64,000 bases of DNA. It comes from Ornithinibacillus bavariensis. Lineage in GTDB: Bacteria > Bacillota > Bacilli > Bacillales > Amphibacillaceae. The position numbers were made by a program, and so were the translations under genes. The notes below the pieces were generated by a model, which saw only the letters and a program-made list of their open reading frames with translations, had not been told where the DNA came from and made no database searches. The stretch spans positions 1-64,000 of the forward strand of contig NZ_JBNPWZ010000011.1 of NCBI RefSeq assembly GCF_050433565.1. Direction: 5' to 3'. Every line of letters begins with the position of its first letter. The stretch's first letter is position 1. Positions 52,008-61,266 of the stretch are shown one piece after another.

Positions 52008-53951
52008 ATGGGTGAGAAGAAAACTTTTTATATCACAACACCTATTTATTATCCTAGTGGTAAATTACATATAGGGCATGCGTACTCTACTGTTGCAGGG
52101 GATGCTATTTCACGTTATAAGCGTATGCGTGGCTATGATGTCATGTATTTAACAGGTACGGACGAGCATGGTCAAAAAATTCAACGTAAAGCAGAAGAAA
52201 AAGGCGTTACGCCACAGGAATATGTGGATGAGATTGTAAGTGGTATTCAAGATTTATGGAAAAAGCTCAAAATAACGAATGACGATTTTATCCGGACAAC
52301 ACAGGAACGTCATACAAAGGTAGTTGCCAAGATTTTTGATCAATTGGTTAAGCAGGGGGATATTTATTTAGACGAATATGAGGGCTGGTACTGTACCTCT
52401 GATGAATCCTTCTTTACGGAGCGGCAATTAGTAGATGGACATTGTCCTGACTGTGGCGGTAAGGTAGAAATGGTGAAGGAAGAATCCTACTTCTTTAAAA
52501 TGAGTAAATATGTAGACCGCCTTGTAAAATATTATGACGAGCATCCAGAATTTATACAGCCTGAAAGCCGTAAAAATGAAATGTTAAATAACTTTATCAA
52601 GCCGGGTTTAGAGGACTTGGCCGTTTCTCGTACGACATTTGATTGGGGTATCAAGGTACCTGGTAACCCGAAGCATGTTATTTATGTATGGATTGATGCA
52701 TTAAGTAATTATATTACTGCACTCGGCTATGGAACAGAGAATGATGAGAAGTTTAGGAAATATTGGCCAGCAGATGTTCATTTAATGAGTAAGGAAATCG
52801 TTCGTTTCCATACGATTTATTGGCCAATCATGTTAATGGCTTTAGACTTACCATTACCGAAAAAGGTATTTGCTCATGGTTGGATCTTAATGAAGGATGG
52901 AAAAATGTCTAAATCGAAGGGAAATGTTGTCGATCCAGTAAGCCTTATTGATCGTTATGGTTTAGATGCCCTACGTTATTATTTGCTTCGTGAGGTACCA
53001 TTTGGATCTGATGGTGTATTTACTCCGGAAGGTTTTGTAGAGCGGACAAATTTTGACTTAGCGAATGATTTAGGGAACCTGCTTAATCGTACGGTAGCAA
53101 TGATTGAGAAGTACTTTGATGGAAAGCTCCCAGCGTATCAGCTTGGGGAGACAGAGGTAGATCAATCCCTTGAAGCTACTATTAAAGAATCGATTACACA
53201 GGTAGAAGAAGCACTTGAAGACATGCAGTTTTCTGTCGCACTTTCTACCATTTGGTCGTTAATTAGTAGAACGAATAAATATATTGATGAGACACAGCCA
53301 TGGGTGCTTGCGAAGGATGAGGCAAATAAAGATAGACTTGGTAATGTGATGGCCCATTTAGCAGATTCCTTACGTATTGTCGCTGTTATGCTACAACCAT
53401 TTTTAACCGAGTCACCAGCTGAAATATTTAGACAACTAGGTATTCAGGAGGACGCCTTAAAAGAGTGGGATAGTGTCTATAAACTAGGGCAAATTAAAGC
53501 AGGGACGGCTGTAGTAAAAGGTAGCCCACTGTTCCCACGACTAGATGTCAAAGATGAAGTAGCAGCAATCAAAGCGATGATGCAAGGTCCAGAAGTAGCA
53601 GAAGAAACAATAGAAGATAAGAAAGCAGAAATAGTCTATGACGACTTTATGAAGCTAGATATGCGCGTAGCAGAGGTTATTCATGCGGAAAAAATGGAAA
53701 AAGCAGATAAACTACTAAAATTACAGCTTGATCTAGGAACAGAAAAACGTCAGGTTATCTCCGGTATCGCGAAATTTTATACACCGGAAGAAATGGTAGG
53801 AAAAAAAGTTATCTGTGTGACAAACCTAAAACCTGTAAAATTACGTGGCGAGCTTTCAGAGGGTATGATTTTATCTGGTGAGGATGAGAACGGCAAGCTT
53901 TCTCTAGCAACTGTCGAAGAATCACTACCAAATGGATCTATTGTAAAATAA
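52008..53951 (+). CDS. metG: Methionyl-tRNA synthetase
   Basis: 647 aa, class Ia. HIGH-like LHIGHAYS (near 22), CP zinc module (CTSDES...CPDC), KMSKSKGN (near 302), anticodon-binding helices, and a C-terminal tRNA-binding (EMAP/Trbp111-like) domain from about 540. Also called metS in Bacillus. GAGGAGG upstream. Confidence 0.97.
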   Translation: MGEKKTFYITTPIYYPSGKLHIGHAYSTVAGDAISRYKRMRGYDVMYLTGTDEHGQKIQRKAEEKGVTPQEYVDEIVSGIQDLWKKLKITNDDFIRTTQERHTKVVAKIFDQLVKQGDIYLDEYEGWYCTSDESFFTERQLVDGHCPDCGGKVEMVKEESYFFKMSKYVDRLVKYYDEHPEFIQPESRKNEMLNNFIKPGLEDLAVSRTTFDWGIKVPGNPKHVIYVWIDALSNYITALGYGTENDEKFRKYWPADVHLMSKEIVRFHTIYWPIMLMALDLPLPKKVFAHGWILMKDGKMSKSKGNVVDPVSLIDRYGLDALRYYLLREVPFGSDGVFTPEGFVERTNFDLANDLGNLLNRTVAMIEKYFDGKLPAYQLGETEVDQSLEATIKESITQVEEALEDMQFSVALSTIWSLISRTNKYIDETQPWVLAKDEANKDRLGNVMAHLADSLRIVAVMLQPFLTESPAEIFRQLGIQEDALKEWDSVYKLGQIKAGTAVVKGSPLFPRLDVKDEVAAIKAMMQGPEVAEETIEDKKAEIVYDDFMKLDMRVAEVIHAEKMEKADKLLKLQLDLGTEKRQVISGIAKFYTPEEMVGKKVICVTNLKPVKLRGELSEGMILSGEDENGKLSLATVEESLPNGSIVK

Positions 53952-53963
53952 GGATAGAAAAAC

Positions 53964-54006
53964 AAAAGAGGTCAGTATCTACATATGTAGAATTCTGACC
54001 TTTTTT
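53964..54006 (+). terminator. Terminator after metG
   Basis: AAAAGAGGTCAG/CTGACCTTTTTT stem; the loop carries a nested TCTACATATGTAGA palindrome. Confidence 0.85.
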
Positions 54007-54078
54007 AAAGGTTTTAACATGAACGGATGCTCAAGCTTTGGCGTCCCTATGATTTTCTTAGTAGAAAGGATAATTACG

Positions 54079-54849
54079 ATGCTTTTTGACACACATGTTC
54101 ATATGAATGCAACACAATTTATCGAAGATCGTGACGAAGTAATTCAGCGTGCATTTGCCAATGGTGTACAGTATATGGTAGTTGTTGGCTTTGATCGAGA
54201 GACCATTCCACTTGCCATCGAAATTGCCGAGCAATACGATACGATTTACGCGGCGGTCGGTTGGCATCCTGTAGATGCGATTGATATGACCGATGAGGAT
54301 TTAGCTTGGATAGAGGAATTATCACATCATCCAAAGGTTGTCGCTATTGGTGAAATGGGGCTTGACTATCATTGGGATAAGTCCCCAAAGGATGTCCAAA
54401 AGGAAGTATTTCGGAAACAAATTCAGCTAGCAAAAAAAGTTAACATGCCAATTATCATTCATAATCGAGAAGCAACAGAAGATATTCTTCAGATACTTGA
54501 GGAAGAAGGGGCATCCGAGGTGGGAGGAATTATGCACTGCTATAATGATTCCGTACACTATGTACAGCAGTGTCTGGATATGAACTTTTATATTTCATTG
54601 GGAGGACCAGTAACCTTTAAAAATGCACCTTTACCGAAGGAGGTAGCTGTAGAAGTCCCGATCGATCGTTTATTAGTGGAAACAGATGCACCATATTTAG
54701 CTCCACATCCAAATCGGGGAAAACGAAATGAGCCATCTTATGTTAAACTAGTGGCAGAAAAAATAGCAGAATTAAGGGGTATTTCTTTAGAAGAATTGAG
54801 TAAAAAAACAACTGAAAATGCCTTTAAACTATTTCAAATTAATCGCTAA
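54079..54849 (+). CDS. yabD: TatD-family metal-dependent hydrolase YabD
   Basis: 256 aa. Amidohydrolase fold with metal ligands in DTHVHMN, GEMGLDYHW, IIHNRE, MHCYND and ETDAPYLAP. DNase activity is known for TatD relatives. The open frame begins at 54019, but ATG 54079 (GAAAGGAT upstream) gives the correct family N-terminus. Confidence 0.95.
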   Translation: MLFDTHVHMNATQFIEDRDEVIQRAFANGVQYMVVVGFDRETIPLAIEIAEQYDTIYAAVGWHPVDAIDMTDEDLAWIEELSHHPKVVAIGEMGLDYHWDKSPKDVQKEVFRKQIQLAKKVNMPIIIHNREATEDILQILEEEGASEVGGIMHCYNDSVHYVQQCLDMNFYISLGGPVTFKNAPLPKEVAVEVPIDRLLVETDAPYLAPHPNRGKRNEPSYVKLVAEKIAELRGISLEELSKKTTENAFKLFQINR

Positions 54850-54876
54850 AAAGTAAAAAAGATACTAATTATAGAT

Positions 54877-54908
54877 AAAAAAGACTAGAAAAAAATTCTA
54901 GTCTTTTT
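54877..54908 (+). terminator. Terminator after yabD
   Basis: AAAGACTAGAA/TTCTAGTCTTT stem with A-loop, then TTT. Confidence 0.85.
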
Positions 54909-55086
54909 GCTTTTGTAATAGTTCTACCGTTCTAGTAATAGCAAGCGTTCTCAGCTTTTAAATGGGTTGGAATATTATGGTTGAATTACCCATTGTAACC
55001 AAATTGTAAAGAGACCGTAATCCTATTACCATTTACTTTTACATAATAGTGTCTATATAATCAATTCGAATAAGGAGGCAAGATGC

Positions 55087-56268
55087 ATGCGAATTCTTTC
55101 AAAGCTATTGCCGGCCTCGAGACGGAAGCTGGTTATGTCATGTATCGGCATCGTAGCGCTAGCTACATTTACTACTATACTAATCTTTCAGGCAACCGAG
55201 CGAGAAGTAGTATTTTCAGAAAATGGAGAAGTTAGGACTATTGACACCCATGCCGATACGATTAAGGAATTGCTTGAAGAAGTAGGTATTACAGTCGGAG
55301 ATCACGATTTCATTTCACATGATATAAATACTAAAATTATTAATGGAATGGAAATAGCATATAAAAAAGCCAACAAAGTAATGCTTTCAATTGATGGAAA
55401 CAAGAAGATGTATTATACAGTTGCTGATACTGTTGAAGCGTTTCTAAAAGAGAATAATATTTCTATCACTGATCGTGATGACATTTCTCATTCGTTAACA
55501 GGAGCTATAAATGATGATATAACATTAACGATTCATCAAGCTTTTGAGGTAACGATTGATGATGGTGGTAAAAAGGTAAAAGCCTGGTCAACTGGCGGCA
55601 CTGTAGAAGAACTGTTAAAGAAGAATAATATTGTCCTAACAGAGCTTGATAAAGTAGAACCAGAAATAGAAAAGACCGTTCAAAAGGACAGTACGATCTC
55701 CATCGTTCGAATTGAGAAAAAGACAGAAGAAGTAAAGGACACTATTGCTTTTAAAACAGAAACTCGTAAGGATAGTTCTCTAGAAAAAGGCAGTGAAAAG
55801 GTCCTTGCATCAGGTTCAGACGGAGCCGTGCTAAAAACCTATGAAGTGACATATGAAAATGGTAAAGAAGTTAAGCGGGAACTACTAAAAGAAAAAGTTA
55901 CAAAAGAAAGTGAAAACCGCATTGTTGTCGTAGGCACCAAGGAATCAAAAAACCTAGTAGCGCTTTCTAGTAGTGGTGGGAAAGAGTTTACAATGACAGC
56001 AAGTGCATTTACTGCTTATTGTAATGGATGCTCAGGAAATACTGCTACTGGAATAAATTTAAAGGCGAACCCTAACACAAAATTAATTGCCGTAGACCCA
56101 AGTGTTATTCCACTTGGAACAAGAGTTTGGGTTGAGGGCTATGGGGAAGCTATTGCTGGAGATACAGGTGGTCATATCAAAGGCAATCGAATCGATATAC
56201 ATGTCCCAACAAAAGCAGATGCTTACAAGTGGGGCGTAAGAAAAGTTAAAGTAATTATTCTAGATTAA
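55087..56268 (+). CDS. yabE: Resuscitation-promoting-factor-like cell-wall protein YabE (DUF348-G5-3D)
   Basis: 393 aa. N-terminal membrane anchor/signal (about 12-36), three DUF348 repeats (about 40-205), a G5 domain (about 205-285) and the C-terminal 3D domain (TMTASAFTAYCNGCSG...DTGGHIKGNRIDIHV) with three aspartates, an MltA-like lytic transglycosylase fold. Rpf/Sps family of wall remodelling enzymes. GGAGG 8 nt before the ATG. Upstream gap 54909-55086 has no clear element. Confidence 0.94.
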   Translation: MRILSKLLPASRRKLVMSCIGIVALATFTTILIFQATEREVVFSENGEVRTIDTHADTIKELLEEVGITVGDHDFISHDINTKIINGMEIAYKKANKVMLSIDGNKKMYYTVADTVEAFLKENNISITDRDDISHSLTGAINDDITLTIHQAFEVTIDDGGKKVKAWSTGGTVEELLKKNNIVLTELDKVEPEIEKTVQKDSTISIVRIEKKTEEVKDTIAFKTETRKDSSLEKGSEKVLASGSDGAVLKTYEVTYENGKEVKRELLKEKVTKESENRIVVVGTKESKNLVALSSSGGKEFTMTASAFTAYCNGCSGNTATGINLKANPNTKLIAVDPSVIPLGTRVWVEGYGEAIAGDTGGHIKGNRIDIHVPTKADAYKWGVRKVKVIILD

Positions 56269-56277
56269 ATGAAATTC

Positions 56278-56321
56278 ATGCTCTTACCATGTTATAGTGG
56301 TAAGAGCATATTTTATTTTTG
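56278..56321 (+). terminator. Terminator after yabE
   Basis: Perfect 12-bp stem ATGCTCTTACCA/TGGTAAGAGCAT, then a T-rich tract. Confidence 0.85.
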
Positions 56322-56340
56322 ACAAAGTGAGGAACAATTC

Positions 56341-56907
56341 TTGAGGATAAAAGAAATAATTGTTGTAGAAGGAAAAGATGATACAGCAAAAATCAAGCAA
56401 GCTGTTGATGCTGATACAATTGAAACAAATGGTTCTGCTATAAATCAAAAGACCTTGCAGCAAATTAAACATGCAAAGGAAAAACGTGGTGTAATTATTT
56501 TCACGGACCCTGATTATCCTGGCGAACGAATTCGACATATCATTGATCAGGCTGTACCTGGATGTAAGCATGCTTTTTTAACAAAGGATAAAGCAAGAGC
56601 AAAGCATCCGAACAATAAAAGCTTAGGAATAGAACATGCGACGGTGGAAGCAATTAGACAGGCACTAGAAGATGTGCATGAATTAGCAAATCTGGAACAA
56701 ATCAATATTACAAAAGAGGATTTAATACATCACCAGCTTATCGGTGGACCTGGTGCAAGTCGAAAGCGAGAAAAACTAGGGGAGCTATTACAAATCGGAC
56801 ATACTAATGGAAAACAGCTATTAAAGCGTCTAATGATGTTTCAAATTACGAAAGAGCAATTTGAAGAGGCAATGCTTACAATAGAGCAGGAGGACATTCA
56901 TGGATAA
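56341..56907 (+). CDS. rnmV: Ribonuclease M5 (5S rRNA maturation)
   Basis: 188 aa. Toprim-domain nuclease: VVEGKDDTAKI (catalytic Glu) and FTDPDYPGERIR (DxD-like), then a C-terminal helical domain that recognises 5S rRNA with L18. TTG start at 56341, Shine-Dalgarno GAGGAA. Overlaps rsmA by 8 bp. Confidence 0.96.
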   Translation: MRIKEIIVVEGKDDTAKIKQAVDADTIETNGSAINQKTLQQIKHAKEKRGVIIFTDPDYPGERIRHIIDQAVPGCKHAFLTKDKARAKHPNNKSLGIEHATVEAIRQALEDVHELANLEQINITKEDLIHHQLIGGPGASRKREKLGELLQIGHTNGKQLLKRLMMFQITKEQFEEAMLTIEQEDIHG

Positions 56908-57784
56908 GAAGTATATTGCAACACCAAATCGTACAAAAGAAATTTTACAAACTTATCAATTTACCTTCAAAAAAAGCCTTGGCCAGAATTTCTTAGTCGA
57001 TGTGAATGTTTTGCAAAACATCATCAACCATGCGGGAATTGACAAGCAATCAGGAACCATTGAAATTGGTCCAGGGATTGGCGCATTAACAGAGCAATTA
57101 GCGATTCATTCGAGCAAGGTAGTTGCTTTTGAAATAGATGGACGCCTATTACCGATTTTAGAGGAAACACTTCATGATTATGAAAATGTTCAAATTATCC
57201 ATGAAGATATATTAAAGGCTAATGTACATGAGATTATAAGGGAAAATTTCTCCACCGATCAAACCATTCATATTGTAGCAAATTTGCCTTATTATATTAC
57301 GACCCCAATTTTAATGAAGCTTTTGCGGGAAAGGCTACCAGTCGATAGTATAACAGTAATGATTCAAAAGGAAGTTGCTGACCGTATGGCAGCATCACCT
57401 AATACGAAAAGCTATGGGTCTTTATCGATTGCTGTTCAATATTATACAGAAGCTAAAGTGGTCATGAATGTACCTAAAACAGTATTTATGCCACAGCCAA
57501 ATGTAGACTCGAGTATCTTAAGACTCGTTGCTAGGGAAGAGCCTCCAGTCTTCGTGGAGGATGAAGATTACTTTTTCACACTTGTGCAGGCGTGTTTTGC
57601 ACAGAGAAGGAAAACGTTAAGAAATAACTTAACAAGCCATTTTAAAGGTATGTTCGAAAAGGAAAAAATAAATGCTATCTTAGATTCAATTGGTATTGAT
57701 GGAATAAGGCGCGGGGAATCCCTTGATATGAAAGAATTTAGTGTGCTGGCCAATGCCTTCTATAATCAACAAAATGAAGCGTAG
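56900..57784 (+). CDS. rsmA: 16S rRNA (A1518/A1519-N6)-dimethyltransferase RsmA (KsgA)
   Basis: 294 aa. KSLGQNFLVD, SAM loop EIGPGIGALTEQL, catalytic NLPYYITTP, and a C-terminal helical domain (FAQRRKTLRNNL). Makes four methylations in helix 45; mutants resist kasugamycin. GAGGAC before the ATG; coupled to rnmV. Confidence 0.97.
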   Translation: MDKKYIATPNRTKEILQTYQFTFKKSLGQNFLVDVNVLQNIINHAGIDKQSGTIEIGPGIGALTEQLAIHSSKVVAFEIDGRLLPILEETLHDYENVQIIHEDILKANVHEIIRENFSTDQTIHIVANLPYYITTPILMKLLRERLPVDSITVMIQKEVADRMAASPNTKSYGSLSIAVQYYTEAKVVMNVPKTVFMPQPNVDSSILRLVAREEPPVFVEDEDYFFTLVQACFAQRRKTLRNNLTSHFKGMFEKEKINAILDSIGIDGIRRGESLDMKEFSVLANAFYNQQNEA

Positions 57785-57815
57785 CGGATGGAATACGAAA
57801 CCATTCGCTTTTTAT
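57782..57815 (+). terminator. Terminator after rsmA
   Basis: AGCGGATGG/CCATTCGCT stem (one G-U) and TTTTT, overlapping the rsmA stop. Confidence 0.8.
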
Positions 57816-57828
57816 ATTGCTTTAAAGC

Positions 57829-57856
57829 ACGTATTAGGCATGTTTCTCATACGCTA
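57829..57856 (+). promoter_or_regulatory. Sigma-K-type promoter of yabG
   Basis: AC at 57829-57830, 17-bp spacer, CATACGCTA at 57848-57856, matching sigma-K AC-N17-CATANNNTA. yabG is a mother-cell sigma-K gene in B. subtilis. Confidence 0.65.
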
Positions 57857-57901
57857 TAGGGTAGAATGCTTTCTAGCCTTTGAAAGCTGTGAGGTGGATA
57901 T

Positions 57902-58798
57902 ATGGAACGCAGAGTAGCAGGTGAATTAGTAACCAGAAAATCCTATAATCATGATTTATTATTTCGCATATCATCGATTACCCAAGAAAAAGCTATCTTA
58001 CATGGTGAAGATATTCGTTTGGAAGCAGATGCACCATTAGATGACTTAGTGAAGGTGGAGGAAAGGGAATTACAGAATAGAAGGAAGGAGGGAAAGGAAA
58101 AGGAGGAATTTTCCTATCGTCTCTTCCGTCAGGATTATCAGCTAATGAAGGAGAAACGAGATTTCCAATCAACGGATGGCTATCAATATGCCGATTACTT
58201 CCAATTGCCTGCAAAGGTATTGCATTTAGATGGTGACCCAATATACTTAAGAAAATGTATCGCATTATACCAACGCTTAGGGTTACAGGTACACGGGGTT
58301 CATGTAAATGAAAAAGAAATGCCATTTCAAATCGTTACACTACTAGAAAAAATTCAGCCCGATATTATTGTCATAACTGGCCATGATTCATTTTCTAAAA
58401 GTAAAGGATCAAAGGATGACTTACGAGCCTACAGGCATTCAAAATATTTTGCTGAAACAGTGCGGGAGGCAAGGAAACGAATACCTCACTTAGATCAGCT
58501 TGTTATTTTTGCAGGCGCATGTCAATCTCACTTTGAATCCTTAATCCGAGCTGGGGCAAACTTCGCAAGCTCACCACTTCGAATTAATATCCACGCTTTA
58601 GATCCTGTATATATAGCAGCTAAAGTCGCCTATACACCATTTATGGAGAAGGTAAGTGTATGGGATGCACTCCGTAATACATTAACTGGTGAAAAGGGCA
58701 TGGGGGGAGTTGAAACCCGAGGACTAATGCGTACTGGACTTCCGTATTTAACAGAGGAAGGTGAACCCGATTCCAGTGAGCCCCCTACCAAAGAATAG
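57902..58798 (+). CDS. yabG: Sporulation-specific protease YabG
   Basis: 298 aa. Cysteine-protease-like protein that processes spore-coat proteins. Conserved parts: AGELVTRKSYNHD at the N-terminus, the HLDGDP...YLRKC region, VITGHDSF and FAGACQSHFESLIRAGANFASSP with the likely catalytic Cys and His. Acidic C-terminal tail. Shine-Dalgarno GAGGTGG. Confidence 0.95.
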   Translation: MERRVAGELVTRKSYNHDLLFRISSITQEKAILHGEDIRLEADAPLDDLVKVEERELQNRRKEGKEKEEFSYRLFRQDYQLMKEKRDFQSTDGYQYADYFQLPAKVLHLDGDPIYLRKCIALYQRLGLQVHGVHVNEKEMPFQIVTLLEKIQPDIIVITGHDSFSKSKGSKDDLRAYRHSKYFAETVREARKRIPHLDQLVIFAGACQSHFESLIRAGANFASSPLRINIHALDPVYIAAKVAYTPFMEKVSVWDALRNTLTGEKGMGGVETRGLMRTGLPYLTEEGEPDSSEPPTKE

Positions 58799-59026
58799 AC
58801 AGTGGAATAGAGCTCGACACGCCATCGTGGCTAGTCGGGTTCTATTATCATATAACTAACTAATTGCATGCTCCTCTGAATATTTCTACAAGTATACCTT
58901 CCTCATTTTGTCCCCGTTCTTGTGGACCGCTAAAAATATACAAAAAGTGAAGTAATCGCTTGCCCCCCTTCTAAAGGAGTCTAGAAAAGCCACTTTTTCC
59001 TTATTTCCACATAAAGGTTATCGGAA
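58799..59026. other. Gap between yabG and the accessory tail
   Basis: Holds an imperfect long stem (AATAGAGCTCGAC...GTCGGGTTCTATT, 58805-58846) without a T-run, possibly the yabG terminator. veg, sspF and ispE, which follow yabG in B. subtilis, are not present; conserved order ends here. Confidence 0.5.
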
Positions 59027-60355
59027 CTATTGTGGCAAATGGGGATGCAATGGTATCCACCCTGTAATAATCGCACCGCCCTCAGGGTGATTTTTTAAGA
59101 CGATGTCCCCGCCGTGATGCCTAATAATCCGTTGTGCAATCGTTAATCCTAACCCACTTCCTCCAGTATGGCGGTTTCTCGATACTTCTCCCCGATATAA
59201 GGGTTCAAATGCTCGCTTCAGCTCCTCGGTGGAGAAGCCTTCCCCTGTATCACGTAAAGTAAATATGTGTTTGCCATCAGCTTGATAACTATGAACAAAA
59301 ATATTACCACCAAAAGGTGTATGCCTTACCGCATTGTCCATTAAATTATTTATTGCTCTCCCTAGCAAGTGAGAATCACCGAAAATATCTCCATCATCCT
59401 CCGACTTGTTCAAGACAATAGCAATATTCTTTTCTTGAGCATTTGGAGTAAGATTTTCAATGGAAAGTTGTATTAACTGTGTGAGGAAAACAGTCGATTT
59501 ATTCAGCTTCACCTCTAGGTAGTCTGTTTTTGTATAGGTGAACAGGTCTTCTACGAGTCGATCGAGCTGCTGCGACTTTTCTTTACATACAGCGATATAC
59601 TTTGCTCTCTTTTCCGGTGAATCCGCAATGCCCTGATCAAGTCCAGCTAAATAACCACGTAAAGCGAATAATGGCGTTCGTAAGTCATGGGCAACAGCAG
59701 CAATAACGAAACGACGTTCTTCCTCTAACGCTGCTTGTTTCTGAAACGCCTCTTTTAACCCTTTTACCATAACGCTAAATCCCTCATTGACATCAGCGAC
59801 TTCCTTAATGAATGATTTAGGTAAGTTCACATCCAGATCTCCCTCTGCTATTTGCCTTGCACAATAGCTCAGCCTTTCCAGTGGCTTCAGAATATAGAAT
59901 CGTACGACACATGCAATGATGATAATGGAGAAAATCAGTCCACCGATAGCGGCAATCATTGGAATTATTCTAGAGTTTGTATACGATATTGTCACCCTAC
60001 CTAACAGTTCCCCATCCTGTATGACGGAGAAATGTTCTGTTTTCATAAATGGTTTGTTAGGTTTGGATGTGGATTGAAAAATAACCTGATTTGACTGAGA
60101 TTGAATGGATACATCCATGTTCATTTGTTGTAAATGGTGTTTAAATTGGCGTTGCCAATTAGGGTTCGTCCAGTTATGTGTATTTTCATCTACGAGATGA
60201 ATCGTGTCTTCCAGCTGCTCCTTCTGTAGATCATCCATATCGATATGGAGCTGCTTTGTTGTAATAAAGTGAGCAGGTAAAAAAAACAACCATGGTACGA
60301 GCAACGTAAGAAATATACAATATATAGTAAGTGTTCGGATTCGTGTCGTTCTCAT
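59027..60355 (-). CDS. Sensor histidine kinase with HAMP domain
   Basis: 442 aa. Helices at about 8-30 and 131-154 bracket a roughly 100-aa outside sensor domain; HAMP (155-207), HisKA with H223 in AHDLRTPL, N-box NNLMDNAVRH, DTGEGFS and GGSGLGLTIA. One base after its regulator. Ligand unknown. Confidence 0.93.
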   Translation of the reverse strand: MRTTRIRTLTIYCIFLTLLVPWLFFLPAHFITTKQLHIDMDDLQKEQLEDTIHLVDENTHNWTNPNWQRQFKHHLQQMNMDVSIQSQSNQVIFQSTSKPNKPFMKTEHFSVIQDGELLGRVTISYTNSRIIPMIAAIGGLIFSIIIIACVVRFYILKPLERLSYCARQIAEGDLDVNLPKSFIKEVADVNEGFSVMVKGLKEAFQKQAALEEERRFVIAAVAHDLRTPLFALRGYLAGLDQGIADSPEKRAKYIAVCKEKSQQLDRLVEDLFTYTKTDYLEVKLNKSTVFLTQLIQLSIENLTPNAQEKNIAIVLNKSEDDGDIFGDSHLLGRAINNLMDNAVRHTPFGGNIFVHSYQADGKHIFTLRDTGEGFSTEELKRAFEPLYRGEVSRNRHTGGSGLGLTIAQRIIRHHGGDIVLKNHPEGGAIITGWIPLHPHLPQ

Positions 60356-60356
60356 C

Positions 60357-61040
60357 TTACTCTCCTTTAAAGCGATAACCTATACCCCATTCGTTTACGA
60401 TGATTACTGGATGATTAGGATCTGCTTCTATTTTCTCTCGAAGGCGACTAATATGTACCCGAACAGTATGCTTATCGCCTACTCCCTCCCAAAATTTATC
60501 AAGTAGTTGTTCATATGAGAAAACAAATTTCGGATGTTTCGCAAATAATTGTAATAAGTCATATTCTTTCGGTGTCAGGGAGATACTTTTACCTTCGATG
60601 AAAACTTCCCTCATGGAGATATCGATGGTAAGACGACCATAATTTAATATCCTTCTATTAAAGTCTTGTGAACTTGATCTGCGTAATACTGCCTTTACTC
60701 TTGCTACGATTTCAGCAGGTGAAGCTGTTTTGACGATATAATCATCTCCTCCAAGAGCAAAACCTCGAATTTTATCCACATCGTCACTTCGGGCACTCAA
60801 AAAAAGGATAGGGACATCGCTCTCCTCGCGAATTTGTCGGCATATATCAAACCCATTTTGTTCTGGCATCATAATGTCTAGAACAATACACTGTATCATT
60901 TCTCGCTTTAGAACATCCAATGCCTGAGTAGCTCTGGATGCCGTTTTTACATCAAATCCATCATTCTCAAGGAAATCCTTTAATAGCTCGACAATACTCT
61001 TGTCATCATCTACAACAAGAACTGTTTGGTTTCCCGTCAT
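60357..61040 (-). CDS. OmpR-family response regulator
   Basis: 227 aa. Receiver with D55 (IVLDIMMPEQ) and the DDYIVKTAS segment, then a winged helix ending GIGYRFKGE. Starts ATG 61040 with AAAGGTGG. Three phased TTGTGAT repeats lie 88-115 bp upstream and may be its binding site. Confidence 0.93.
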   Translation of the reverse strand: MTGNQTVLVVDDDKSIVELLKDFLENDGFDVKTASRATQALDVLKREMIQCIVLDIMMPEQNGFDICRQIREESDVPILFLSARSDDVDKIRGFALGGDDYIVKTASPAEIVARVKAVLRRSSSQDFNRRILNYGRLTIDISMREVFIEGKSISLTPKEYDLLQLFAKHPKFVFSYEQLLDKFWEGVGDKHTVRVHISRLREKIEADPNHPVIIVNEWGIGYRFKGE

Positions 61041-61127
61041 TCGTAACCCACCTTTTTTTCCACAAGCCTACTAGAATCAACTTTAGTTTATCACTTTTCT
61101 AATTAGGAACAAGGTTGGACGTACGTT

Positions 61128-61155
61128 TTGTGATGGATTGTGATTGTTTTGTGAT
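61128..61155. promoter_or_regulatory. Three helically phased TTGTGAT direct repeats
   Basis: TTGTGAT at 61128-61134, 61138-61144 and 61149-61155, i.e. spacings of 10 and 11 bp. Such direct repeats are the usual target form of OmpR/PhoB-type regulators. They lie in the divergent gap between the regulator gene and the DJ-1 gene. Confidence 0.6.
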
Positions 61156-61266
61156 ATTTATGTAACTTCATTTGAGATACTTCATGCTTATTCTTTACCT
61201 TGGAACTAGGAATTCTCTTTTTAAGAAATCTACTAAAAAATCGATAACCATACGGAGGTCTTGAGC

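Noticed and set aside
56284..56571. 95-aa antisense frame across the yabE terminator and rnmV
   Set aside because: It runs through a strong terminator stem and is a shadow of rnmV.
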